Source: JAKACA01 sp963735115 (GTDB lineage: Bacteria > Actinomycetota > Acidimicrobiia > Acidimicrobiales > Bog-793). From it: a stretch of DNA of 64,000 nt. Each line of letters opens with the position of its first letter. Position 1 is the first letter of the stretch. The stretch lies in NCBI GenBank assembly GCA_963735115.1, contig CAVTJR010000002.1:895465-959464 (forward strand), given 5' to 3'. Of this stretch, positions 42,093 through 50,884 are shown piece by piece. A program made the translations under genes and the position numbers. Below the pieces are notes generated by a model. That model was not told where the DNA came from. It ran no database searches and saw only the letters and a list, made by a program, of their open reading frames with translations.

Positions 42093-43430
42093 TCAGTCGT
42101 GGGTTCCTGTAGAGCCGCGCGACCGGCGGCGGTCCGTCCGCGGCCGACGTGTCGGCTGGGTGGCAGCCGAAGGCCGGCTACGGGCTGTAACGGTGGGCCG
42201 CGTGCCGTCCGAGGCTGGCAGGGCGCTCGCGAAGACGACGGTGGCGACGTCAAAGAGCGCAGGCTCCTCCGGCAGAGGCTCCGGTCGTCCCAGGTAGTAG
42301 CCCTGGCCGAGCTCGACACGGAGGTCTTGAAGGGTCAGCAGCTCCTCCGCCGTCTCAATTCCCTCGGCGACGATGCTCGCGCCCGTCTCTGCGGCAAAGG
42401 CCACGAGGGCAGCCGCCAGTGCCCGCTGCGAACGGACGGTGTGGATGTCCCGTGTGAGGGAGATGTCCAACTTGATGGAGTCCGGAGCCAGCTGAAGGAT
42501 GTGACGGAGACTCGCATAGCCGGCGCCTGCGTCGTCGATGGCGAGCATGACGCCAGCCCGCCGAAGATCTGCCAAGGCGTCGCGCAGCTTGGCGTAGTCG
42601 GCGATGTAGGCGTGTTCCGTGATCTCGAGAACGAGGCGGGCGCGAGGGACGTTCCCGAGGGTGAGGCCGAGGCGCCCGGAGAGCACGGCCTCCGGCGAGA
42701 CGTTGAGGGCGAGCGACAACTCGGCAGGGATCTGGGGGAGGTGGGCCACCGCAGCGCTGAGAGCGAGCAACTCCAACTCGACGCCGAGGCCGAGCGCAGC
42801 GGCCTGGGCGAACCAGACGTCGGGCCCATGGACCGGTCGCGAGCGAAACCTCGCCAGCGCCTCCAAAGCAACCACCTCTCCGCTACGGAGCGACACGATC
42901 GGTTGGAAGACCATCGTCAGGCCCTCGCCTCCGGCCAGGACGGCGGTAATCCGCTCGTACCATCGCCGGCGCCGCTTCTCGTCGCGCTGCTCGGTCTGCA
43001 GACGAGTCGACAGCTCAGCGACCACGTGGTGGGCGATGGAGTCTGACAGGACCGACTTGCCGACGACGCTGCCCCGCAGGGCAGCGAGAATCTCCTGGGG
43101 AGAGGCGCCCTTGACGAGGTAGCTCTTGGCGCCAGCCGCCAACATCTCGCCGACGCTTGTTTCGTCCTCGTGCGCCGTGAGGGCGACGATCGCCGTGGCG
43201 GGCGCCATTTTCCGGATCTCCCTGGCCGCCTCACCCCCGCCGCCGCCTGGCATCTTCACATCGAGGAGGACGACGTCGGGACCCTCAACCCTCGCCATCT
43301 GGATGGCTTCGCGGGCGTCCCGCGCCAGCCCGACGAGCTTCAGGGCGCCGTCCGAGGCGATCGCGTCGGCCAGGACCGCCCGCATCTCCGGGTCGTCGTC
43401 GGCCACAAGGACATGGATGAGGGCTGGCAA
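42093..43430 (-). CDS. REC-EAL response regulator (c-di-GMP phosphodiesterase)
   Basis: A 445-residue protein. The receiver domain (1-125) has acidic DDD (11-13), phosphoacceptor Asp57 (VVLLDVKMPG) and Lys107 (YLVKG). The EAL domain (about 170-400) keeps EAL (190-192), LNVSPE, LEITEH, IDDAGAGYASL, KLDISL, EGIET and GQGYYLGRP, so phosphodiesterase activity is plausible. The last 45 residues are a basic tail. The start appears to be TTG 43430, ten bases after the kinase stop in its restored frame. Phosphorylation by the upstream kinase probably regulates c-di-GMP hydrolysis. Confidence 0.88.
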   Translation of the reverse strand: MPALIHVLVADDDPEMRAVLADAIASDGALKLVGLARDAREAIQMARVEGPDVVLLDVKMPGGGGGEAAREIRKMAPATAIVALTAHEDETSVGEMLAAGAKSYLVKGASPQEILAALRGSVVGKSVLSDSIAHHVVAELSTRLQTEQRDEKRRRRWYERITAVLAGGEGLTMVFQPIVSLRSGEVVALEALARFRSRPVHGPDVWFAQAAALGLGVELELLALSAAVAHLPQIPAELSLALNVSPEAVLSGRLGLTLGNVPRARLVLEITEHAYIADYAKLRDALADLRRAGVMLAIDDAGAGYASLRHILQLAPDSIKLDISLTRDIHTVRSQRALAAALVAFAAETGASIVAEGIETAEELLTLQDLRVELGQGYYLGRPEPLPEEPALFDVATVVFASALPASDGTRPTVTARSRPSAATQPTRRPRTDRRRSRGSTGTHD

Positions 43431-43440
43431 CTCGACACGC

Positions 43441-45124
43441 CTAACTCGGCCCGGGCACAGATGGCGCCGGCAGCCAGAATCTCGACGGCAGTTCCCTGTC
43501 CCGGCGAGCTTTCGATCGTGCAGCTCCCACCTGCCAGCTGGGCTCGCTGTCGCATGGAGGTCAGTCCGAGATGGCCGCGGGGCGAGTCCGATTGGCGCCC
43601 GCTGTCGAAGCCCGCCCCGTCGTCGCTGACGCGCACGAGGTAGCCGTCCGCCCTTTCCCTCAGGTCGACGCGCACCCGCGATGCCCGGGCGTGCTTGCGA
43701 ACATTCGTGAGGGCCTCCTGAGCGATGCGGAACAAAACGACTCGAGTCACTTCCGGCGGCTGCGAGCTGAGGCTGTCGTGCAGCTCGTAGGACGGCCCCC
43801 CGTCGGGCCCGAAGTCCTCTTCGAGGAGTTGGCGCAGAGCAGGGCTGAGGCCGTCGCGATCGAGCACGTACGGCCGGAGCTCGGACATGAGGTGGCGCAT
43901 CGACTCGATGGCGGAGCGGACGGTTGCCTTCGCCTTGGCAAAGCCCTCATCCTCGGCGAGATCCGGATGCGCCATGGCGAGCATCTCGAGGCGCATGTTG
44001 GCGGCGGTGACCTTCTGGATGGAGTCGTCGTGGAGATCGGAGGCGATCCGTTGCCGCTCCTCCTCCTGGGCGCTGACCAATCGGGCCAGCAGCTCGAGCC
44101 GCTCGGCGTCCGCCCGGCGAAGGGCGACGACGGCGTCCTCCAGCTCGTTGGCCCTCGCCTCCGATGCTTCTTTCAGTCGGGCCTGCCGGAGGGCGACGGC
44201 CAGCTGATCGGCCATCTCCCGCATGGCTGCCTCCATTCCCGGGTTGATTCCGCCCGCCCGAACGCTCGTGAGGTTGATGTCCCCGATCGCCAAGCCCTCG
44301 TCGATGATCGTGGCCGACATGACGCTTCGGAAGCCGGTTGCGAGCAGCTGACGGAAGATGGGTGGCGGGTCCTCGAGCTTGCCCAAGTCCTCGTAGAAGC
44401 GGACGTCACGCTGCGAGGTCTGAGCGTCGGGCGTGAGGTCGGCGAGGTCGAGTGCCTCCAGTGGTCCGGGCGCCGCCGGAGGATCGATCGCCAAGAAGCT
44501 GGCCTTCTCGGCCACCACGTCGAACAGGACGATCGAGGCGCGGTCGGCACCCGCCATCCGACGGAGCTTCCCGACGACCATGTGGGCGAGATCGGTCACC
44601 GAATCGTGGTCGAGGATGGCTCTGTCGGCCTCGTGGATGAGCTCGAGGCGCTCCATGCCCCTCGATATCTCCTCCTCGGCCGCCTTCTGCGTCGTGATGT
44701 CCCGTACCAGTAGGCAGACCGTGCCTGAACGACCCTCAGCGGCGACGATGGGGGCGACCCTGCTCTGGAACCAGCGGTTGCCCGCCGGAACCTCCAGGCA
44801 GTACTCCCAGAGCTCCGTGGTGCCGGTCTGAAGGACGCGGCCGATGATCCGGGTGAGGCCGGCGCCGACCTCGCCGCCGATGACCTCGCGAAGCGTCCGG
44901 CCGCTCAGCTCGTGCCGAGGCGCCACGAGGAGGGCGTCGTCGCCGGTCCAGATCCCGAGATACGTGCCGTTGCCGTCGAGCTCGAACACGAGGTCGTCGA
45001 GGGACGAAAGGAGCGCCTGCAGGCGGGCTCCGCTGTCCTGCGGCGCGTCGCTGGTCACGGGGGACTCGCTTACGTCGATCATCACGCCCGGCGAGGGCGG
45101 AGGAGTCTCGTCGCCCCCCTGCAC
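43441..45124 (-). CDS. PAS-GAF sensor histidine kinase (HisKA_3/NarX type), apparent frameshift at the C-terminus
   Basis: A soluble kinase: PAS (about 35-150), GAF (about 160-315), coiled coil, dimerisation domain with His365 (RIASDLHDDSIQKV) and ATPase domain (EALTNVRKHA, DDGAGF, GHLGLTSMRQRA). The uninterrupted frame overruns the regulator start by 91 bp with meaningless sequence. Dropping one base near 43478-43480 gives GTAVEFWLPAPSVPGPS and a TAG stop at 43441, the expected kinase end. No transmembrane segment is seen, so it senses an internal signal, perhaps a ligand of the GAF or PAS domain. It heads the operon leading to the lyase fusion. Confidence 0.85.
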
Positions 45125-45306
45125 GCTGAGGGCTGGGCGTCATCGGGGTCGCGCAGGTGTGCCGGTTTCCTCACCACGTTGTTATCGGCCTCAAAGCCCG
45201 AATGATTAACCTCGAATCGTCATCAATCGGTCATCTGGGCGGCTGGGCGCTCCAGGGAGGGCGTGTCCGGCTGCCTGGAGAACGAGGTTGCGGGCGGTGA
45301 GAGACC

Positions 45307-46578
45307 TCAGTTGAGGAACTGGATGGGGTTGAACGTCCCTCCGAGGATCTTCGGGGCGGAGACGTCGAGAACCTCTTCGAGGATCGTGGCATAGATGCTT
45401 CGGAAGTCCGTCGTGACCTCGAGGTTTCCGTACTCGTCGAACTTGGAGAGGCTCGGCTGGGCGCCGTAGAAGCCTCCCTTGACGCCAGGCCCCACCACGA
45501 ACACGACGCTCGAGGAGCCGTGGTCCGTGCCGGCACTGCCGTTGGCGTTGGGGCGCCGCCCGAACTCCGAGTGGAGCATGAGGACGGGGTTCTTGCCGGC
45601 CACCGGGGTGGGGAAGACGCCCATGAAGTTCTGCACGGCGGCGTCCAGGTTCGAAAGGAGGTTGTAATGCGTGTCCCACTGGGCCGAGTGCGTGTCGAAG
45701 CTGCCCAAGCCGACCCCGTAGGCCTGCGTCGGCAGCCCGTGCTCGATCAGCTCGGCGACGATGTCGAGCTGAGTGCCGATGTCACCGGAGTCTCGGTCGC
45801 TGAGACTCGGGGGCACGGATTCGGCGTCGAGGGCGCTCTCGGCGGCCGCGCCGACGGTGAGCAGGTTCTTCCCGGCCTCTCCGACGAGCTTGCGCAAGGG
45901 CAGCTCTCCCCCGTAGGGCGCCATCAACTTCTTGTAGACGGTGAGGAAGAAACCGCCGTTGCCGGGCATCTGCGAGCCTCCCGACGTGCTGTCGTTCAAC
46001 GTGCTCGCCTGTTGGACATTGCCGACGAAGGACATCGGCAGGGTCGGCCCCACGCTGAGCGCCCGGAGAGGGTCTGAGCCGGTTGCATCCAGCCATCGAC
46101 CGATCCAGCCGGCGGCGGGGTCGCCCGAGAGGTCAGCCGTCAGCCAGATGTCCATCGACTGGAAGTGGCTGTAATTGGGGTCCGGGTACTCCACTCCGAG
46201 TATGACGGCAACCTGGCCGGCCTCGAAGAGGGAGTAGAGCCCGGTGAGCGCCGGATGAAAGCCGAGGTCAGTACCGTCGAAGTTCCCGATCCTCAACACC
46301 TGATCCGCCGGGACGGCGAGGTCGCCGCGCAAGGCGAAGTAACGCGAATCGGCATACGGCACGACGGTGTTCAAGCCGTCGTTGCCACCCGAGAGCGTGC
46401 AGAGCACGAACGGGCCCGGCGCCACGCCCGACGTCCTCGGTGTGAGCGACCGGGCGGCATGCGATGTGGCGGAGCCCGACTCCCCCGGGTGTCGAGCCAG
46501 CCCGATGTGGGCCGCTCCCGCGACCGCCCCGGCACCGAGCGACGTCGAGAGGAACTGGCGTCTGTCTAAGGTCCCCAT
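45307..46578 (-). CDS. DUF1501 family Tat-exported protein
   Basis: A 423-residue DUF1501 protein with a twin-arginine signal at the N-terminus (LDRRQFLSTSLGAGAVAGAA). Conserved features are FVLCTLSGGNDGLNTVVP, YADSRYFALR, HPALTGLYSLFEAGQVAVILGVEYP, SFDTHSAQ, SEFGRRPNANGSAGTDHGSSS and FRSIYATILEEVL. These resemble alkaline-phosphatase/sulfatase-fold metal sites. The biochemical function is unknown. It follows the DUF1800 gene by 12 bp; the pair is co-conserved across many bacteria and is thought to act outside the membrane. Confidence 0.9.
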   Translation of the reverse strand: MGTLDRRQFLSTSLGAGAVAGAAHIGLARHPGESGSATSHAARSLTPRTSGVAPGPFVLCTLSGGNDGLNTVVPYADSRYFALRGDLAVPADQVLRIGNFDGTDLGFHPALTGLYSLFEAGQVAVILGVEYPDPNYSHFQSMDIWLTADLSGDPAAGWIGRWLDATGSDPLRALSVGPTLPMSFVGNVQQASTLNDSTSGGSQMPGNGGFFLTVYKKLMAPYGGELPLRKLVGEAGKNLLTVGAAAESALDAESVPPSLSDRDSGDIGTQLDIVAELIEHGLPTQAYGVGLGSFDTHSAQWDTHYNLLSNLDAAVQNFMGVFPTPVAGKNPVLMLHSEFGRRPNANGSAGTDHGSSSVVFVVGPGVKGGFYGAQPSLSKFDEYGNLEVTTDFRSIYATILEEVLDVSAPKILGGTFNPIQFLN

Positions 46579-46590
46579 TCGATCCTCCGC

Positions 46591-47913
46591 TCAGTTCAAC
46601 ATGAATTCTGGGGACACGAGAGCAAGGGTGACGAGCTGCTGGGCCGGCCACGAACCGGAGCCGTCCTTGTTCTGGGTCGCGAGCGAGAGCAGGGCGCCGT
46701 AGGTCTGCTTCGACCACGCGTGGACGGCGAGCAGCTCCTGGACGGCGTCGATCTGCCCGCCCGGGTGACCGTTGCGGTCCTCGATCGTGGTCAGGTCGGC
46801 GTAGCTGGCGAGGTCCTGGGCGAACTGCAGGTAGGAGTTTGCCGCCGTGGTGGTGAGCCAGTATTCGTTCTGCCCCCAGCCGCCGACGTTCGGCGGCGAG
46901 AAGGGCAGCTGGCCGAGCTGGCTCAGGTAGTACGGGAGCGTGCCCTCCCCGATCACTTCGGTGTCGAGCCCGAGCACTCGAAGGACGCTGACGACGTACT
47001 CGATCGGCTGCTTGACGAGGCCGTTCATCGCCTCGGCGGAGCAGAACTTCGGATGATGGAAGATCGCCTCGAGCAGGTTCGTCATGTTGAGGTCGCGGCG
47101 GTAGCCCTTCTCCAGCCCGTGAATGACGGGATCGGTCTGGGTGACGGGGTAGGCGAGCCACGACCACATCCTTGAAACGACCCAGCTCGGCGAAGCCTTC
47201 GAGTGCGTCACGATCCTGACGATGTCGTCGCCGGAGAAGTTGCCCCGGCGGCCGAGGAACGTCTTGATGCCGTTGTCGTGGTCGAAGGGGTTGATGTAGA
47301 ACTCGCCGCTCGTGTAGTCGAGCTGCCAGCCGGTGAAGCAGCGAGCGCTCTCGAAGACGTCGTCCTCGGTGTAGTGGCCGGCGCCCATCGTGAAGCGCTC
47401 CATGAGCTCGCGGGCGAAGTTGGCGTTCGGGGAGTCCTTGTGGTCGGTGCCCGTGTCGAGCCAGATGAGCATGGACGGATCCTGGGCGACGGCGGTCGTG
47501 AGCGTCTGGAAATCCCCGGGGCCGAGCTTGCGGAAGGTCTGGTTCTGCGCATACATGAGCGAGGCCCAGCCGACCTTCTGCCATGACGTCGGAAACTGGT
47601 TGTGAAGGAGAAGGACGAGCTTCTCGCGAAGCGGGGTGGAGGTGGCCACCATGCGGGCGATCCACCACGTGACGAGGTCTTGGTTCTCCTGCCAGCCGTT
47701 GTAGGTGTAGCCCGGCACGTTCGCTTCCGGGATCCACGTCAAATGCGGCAGCGGCACTTTGTCGCCCTCCACGTCCCGCGACGTGAGGCCGGCGAGGAGG
47801 CCATCGACGAGCTCGGTCCAGCTCTGCCGCGACAGCTCCGCCAGCTCTCTGTTCGTGACGCCGAAGCCCGCCCTCCGGTAGAGGTGAGCCACGAGCTGAG
47901 GGTTCGTTGGCAC
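46591..47913 (-). CDS. DUF1800 family protein
   Basis: A 440-residue DUF1800 protein: LVAHLYRRAGFGVTNRELAEL at the N-terminus, then REKLVLLLHNQFPTSW, NANFARELMERFTMGAGHYTEDDVFESARCFTGWQLD and PFSPPNVGGWGQNEYWL. I choose GTG 47913 as the start, since it sits 8 bases after a -10 element (leaderless). A TTG at 47949 would add 12 residues but overlaps the -35 box. No clear signal peptide is seen, although its partner DUF1501 has a Tat signal. Function is unknown. Confidence 0.87.
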   Translation of the reverse strand: MPTNPQLVAHLYRRAGFGVTNRELAELSRQSWTELVDGLLAGLTSRDVEGDKVPLPHLTWIPEANVPGYTYNGWQENQDLVTWWIARMVATSTPLREKLVLLLHNQFPTSWQKVGWASLMYAQNQTFRKLGPGDFQTLTTAVAQDPSMLIWLDTGTDHKDSPNANFARELMERFTMGAGHYTEDDVFESARCFTGWQLDYTSGEFYINPFDHDNGIKTFLGRRGNFSGDDIVRIVTHSKASPSWVVSRMWSWLAYPVTQTDPVIHGLEKGYRRDLNMTNLLEAIFHHPKFCSAEAMNGLVKQPIEYVVSVLRVLGLDTEVIGEGTLPYYLSQLGQLPFSPPNVGGWGQNEYWLTTTAANSYLQFAQDLASYADLTTIEDRNGHPGGQIDAVQELLAVHAWSKQTYGALLSLATQNKDGSGSWPAQQLVTLALVSPEFMLN

Positions 47914-47921
47914 GGTGGAAA

Positions 47922-47949
47922 GTTTTACCACAGATAGTGGTGATGTCAA
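47922..47949 (-). promoter_or_regulatory. Promoter for the DUF1800-DUF1501 operon, probably leaderless
   Basis: TTGACA (47944-47949) and TAAAAC (47922-47927) on the minus strand are separated by 16 bp. Transcription would begin one to three bases before the GTG at 47913, giving a leaderless mRNA, consistent with the lack of a ribosome site there. Confidence 0.5.
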
Positions 47950-48085
47950 TACGCTGAGTGATGATGACCCATCCGGAGACGGCGAGGCGTTTCTTCGCCC
48001 TCGAGGGCTTGCCCATCGTCCGGGTGGTGGGCGGAGATTTGGCGCTCGGCCGGGACAGCTCTACGCCGGTACGGCCGGAGCGCCA

Positions 48086-48195
48086 GCGGACGGCACGTCC
48101 CGTGAATGACCCGGATCGAACCTCTCCGAAGACAGCGCCGGCGGACGGCACGTCCCGTGAATGACCCGGATCAAACCTCTCCGAAGACAGCGCCG
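48086..48195 (-). repeat. 55-bp tandem duplication of the 3' end of the MetE-like gene
   Basis: Two adjacent 55-bp units (48086-48140 and 48141-48195) differ at one base. The second contains the last codons and TGA stop of the MetE-like gene; in the first copy the stop is changed to CGA. Each unit holds a small hairpin GGACG-GCA-CGTCC. The remaining 47950-48085 shows no credible gene (a 68-residue frame at 47958 lacks a ribosome site). Confidence 0.9.
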
Positions 48196-49292
48196 GCGAG
48201 CTCGACGAGGAGAGCGAGCTTGGCCTTCTCGTCCTCGATCGAGAGGGCGTTGCCCATCACCGAGGTCGAGAAACCGCACTGGGTTCCCACCGCCAGCCGC
48301 TGGCGATCGATCACGCCGGCGGCCCGATCGACCCGCTCGACGAGGTCGCCGATTCGTTCGAGACCCGGCGTCTTCGTCGTGACGAGGCCGAGCACGACCG
48401 TCTTGTCCTCAGGCACGAGACGGAGCGGGTCGAAGGTGCCCGATCGGTCGTCGTCGTACTCGAGCAGGAGGCGGTCGGCCCCGATGGCGCCGAACACTGG
48501 GGCGGCGATGGCGTCGTAGCCGCCGGCGACGAGCCATCGGCTGCCCTGATTGCCGCGGCAGAGGTGGAAGCCGAACGTCATGCCGAGCGCCGAGCCGGCG
48601 GCGATGACGGCATTGTCGAGCTCGATCCCGTAGGAGAGCCAGCGCTCCAGGCTCCAGCCCCTCGCCTCGTAGAAGGCACGCCACTCGGGGTCGATGAGGA
48701 GGGGGTAATGGGGAGCATCCAGCTGGACGTAATTGCAACCGAGGCGCCCGAGCTCGCGGACCTCGTCGCAGAGGACCGAAACGACGTCGCCCATGAACTC
48801 GTCGAGGCTCCCGTAGGCGCCTTGCGACCGTTCGGGGGACCAGAGGTTCGAGAGCAACGTCGGGCTCGGGAGCGTCACCTTGCTCTGCCTGTGAGTGACC
48901 GCCCGCAAGAACGTGAACTCCTCTGCGGCCAGGTTGCGGCGACGGTGCATCCTCGCGACGACGGCGAGATCGGGCGGGCGCTCGATGGCGAGGTCCCCGA
49001 CGACGTCGGAGTGCCACGACCCCCACAACCAGGCATCCATCCCGACGCCTTCGAAACCGGAGGCGGAGGCCGTCAGCTCACTTTGGAACGACTCCCGCCG
49101 GAGCTCACCGTCGGTCACGACGGGGCACCCGACGGCCTCCTGCATGGCGACCACGTCTCGGACCGCCCGGTCCTCCGCCGACTTCAGCTCGCCGGAGGTG
49201 AGCTCGCCGGAAGCGAACTGCCGGCGCGCCTCCAGCAGTTGCGGTGGCCGCAACAGGCTGCCGACATGTTCGACTCGGGCGGAGACGGCCAC
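48171..49292 (-). CDS. MetE-like (cobalamin-independent methionine synthase II family) protein
   Basis: A 373-residue protein equivalent to the C-terminal barrel of MetE. N-terminal HVGSLLRPPQLLEARR and PVVTDGELRRESFQ are typical. Zinc ligands are His and Cys in FGFHLCRGNQ, Glu in RLLLEYDDD, and Cys in AVGTQCGFST. Such single-domain relatives transfer methyl or alkyl groups to or from thiols, and many are not methionine synthases. The gene has no obvious pathway neighbour. Its 3' end is tandemly duplicated. Confidence 0.87.
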   Translation of the reverse strand: MAVSARVEHVGSLLRPPQLLEARRQFASGELTSGELKSAEDRAVRDVVAMQEAVGCPVVTDGELRRESFQSELTASASGFEGVGMDAWLWGSWHSDVVGDLAIERPPDLAVVARMHRRRNLAAEEFTFLRAVTHRQSKVTLPSPTLLSNLWSPERSQGAYGSLDEFMGDVVSVLCDEVRELGRLGCNYVQLDAPHYPLLIDPEWRAFYEARGWSLERWLSYGIELDNAVIAAGSALGMTFGFHLCRGNQGSRWLVAGGYDAIAAPVFGAIGADRLLLEYDDDRSGTFDPLRLVPEDKTVVLGLVTTKTPGLERIGDLVERVDRAAGVIDRQRLAVGTQCGFSTSVMGNALSIEDEKAKLALLVELAGAVFGEV

Positions 49293-49297
49293 TCAGC

Positions 49298-50452
49298 TCA
49301 TGCTACGGGCGCTCGAGAATGCCGGCCCGGCGGTCGTTCGTCGGCGGATGCCTTCGCAGGTTGAGACGCCGGCGCTCGGGCCGACACCGCAGCGGCGACA
49401 AACGGTTCCAGAAGCTGCCGCATCATCAACGTGACCGGTCGTGGACGCTCAGCGGCTTGCTCGACGGGAAGCGGGCGATTGACGAGGCCCGTGCGGCACG
49501 GGGCGTCACTCACCTGCGGGAACACGGCGCGGCGGGCGAGGACGTCCCAGACCGTCAGCACGATGCCCAGGTTGACGTCGTACGGGCCGTCGGCGGCGTG
49601 GTGGATGCGGTGATAGGCGGGGCTGACGACGAGCTTGCCGAGCGGCCCGAAGGACCATCTCACGTTGGCATGCGGGAGGGCGCCGAGGCAGAGGTAGACG
49701 GTGATGAGCACCGGGGCGAGTGGCTGGTTGCCCATGAGGGCTACAACGGGCACGGCGGCAGCAGCGAAGCTGGCGGCGTGGACGAGGGGGTGCGTCCGGA
49801 ATGTCGTGAGGACACTGAGCTCCTCTTGACTGTGGTGGATGGCGTGCACCCGCCAGAGAGGAGCGAACCGGTGGTCGGCCCAGTGCGTGAGCCAATTGCA
49901 CCCGTCCATGGCGACGAGTGTCACCCCGAGCAGGAGCCAGCGCGGCCAGCGCGCCGTCCAGGGCGCCCTGAGCCAAGCGGCGTGGCTGAGCAGCAGGTGA
50001 GCCGATGCGACCCCGAGCAAGGTCACGAGCGGAACGATGGCGACGGCGAAGAGCAGGAAGTAGCAGGCATCCTGCACGTGGCCTCGCGCCAGCAGGTGGC
50101 GGCGCTCCGCAGGCCAGAGCCGTTCACAGGCGAGGGCCGCCGAAACGACCAGCACGACAGCCGGCCCCGCCAGCTCGACGCGGGCACCCGCGAGGGTGCG
50201 GCCCAGCTCTCGGTGCCGATCGAGCGTGCTCGCCCCTTCCCAGACCATCGAAGCCGTCACGGCCGCGAGGACGAGGGAGGGGACGTAGAGGTAGGTGGGG
50301 CGAGCTGCCCGGGCGGCTGCGACCTTGTCGCTGTCAGCGTGGCCCAACGATGCCTCCTCGTCTCCGCTCGTCTCTAGAGGATACGGAGGGCGAGAGCGAA
50401 AGGACTGCCCGGCGCTTCGATCAGCACTCGGCGCTGCAGACGCAGAACTCAT
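49298..50452 (-). CDS. Sterol desaturase / fatty acid hydroxylase family membrane protein
   Basis: A 384-residue membrane di-iron enzyme with about five hydrophobic segments. The histidine boxes NWLTHWADHRFAPLWRVHAIHHS (HxxxH and HxxHH) and SPAYHRIHHAADGPYDVN (HxxHH) bind the di-iron centre. The family hydroxylates or desaturates sterols, carotenoids or fatty acids; the substrate here is unknown. The first 45 residues are polar and the start may be later (for example within the DKVAAARAARP region). The C-terminal 40 residues are Ala/Arg-rich. Confidence 0.85.
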   Translation of the reverse strand: MSSASAAPSADRSAGQSFRSRPPYPLETSGDEEASLGHADSDKVAAARAARPTYLYVPSLVLAAVTASMVWEGASTLDRHRELGRTLAGARVELAGPAVVLVVSAALACERLWPAERRHLLARGHVQDACYFLLFAVAIVPLVTLLGVASAHLLLSHAAWLRAPWTARWPRWLLLGVTLVAMDGCNWLTHWADHRFAPLWRVHAIHHSQEELSVLTTFRTHPLVHAASFAAAAVPVVALMGNQPLAPVLITVYLCLGALPHANVRWSFGPLGKLVVSPAYHRIHHAADGPYDVNLGIVLTVWDVLARRAVFPQVSDAPCRTGLVNRPLPVEQAAERPRPVTLMMRQLLEPFVAAAVSARAPASQPAKASADERPPGRHSRAPVA

Positions 50453-50884
50453 TGCCGGCCGGGTCCGCCATCACCTGCCACCAGGCACAGGTGCTCCCGG
50501 ACCTCGGTTCGCCCAGGCGGGTTGCTCCGAGCGACGTCAGCCGATCGATGAGCTCCTCCGCCGCAGGGGTTCGGATGTCGAGGTGCAGACGGTTCTTGAC
50601 CGCCTTGGCTCGGGCCGAGGTGGATACGAGGGAACCACTACGAGGCTGCGCCCTCCAGCACAGTCCACTCTTGCTTCACGAGCCTTCCCCTCCGGCACCT
50701 TCTGGAAGTAGACGACGGGATGGCTCGGGTCCGGCGGTTTGAGCATCAAGTAGACGCCGTCTGAGATGGGCGTCCCGAGCTCATAGCCGAGGGCGGCCGC
50801 CCAGAACGGCGCCAGCGATCCGGGGTCGGCGCAGTCGATACCGATATGAAACTGTGGCGGCTCGTTCTGATGGTCAGGCGTCAT
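50421..50884 (-). pseudogene. VOC family gene interrupted by an 80-bp insertion
   Basis: The N-terminal half (ATG 50884, overlapping the GNAT stop as ATGA) reads FHIGIDCADPGSLAPFWAAALGYEL and VVYFQKVPEGKA, a normal VOC beginning. The C-terminal half is in another frame: KNRLHLDIRTPAAEELIDRL, CAWWQVMADPAGNEFCVC and a stop at 50421. Between them lie 80 extra bases. Removing them joins PEGKA directly to VKNRLHLDI, as in intact homologues. The direct repeat AAGGC occurs at both edges. The insertion carries no recognisable element and causes a frameshift, so the gene is probably inactive. Confidence 0.8.

Noticed and set aside
47958..48164. Plus-strand frame of 68 codons upstream of the DUF1800 gene
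   Set aside because: It has no ribosome site, its end lies in the 55-bp duplication, and no family is recognised.
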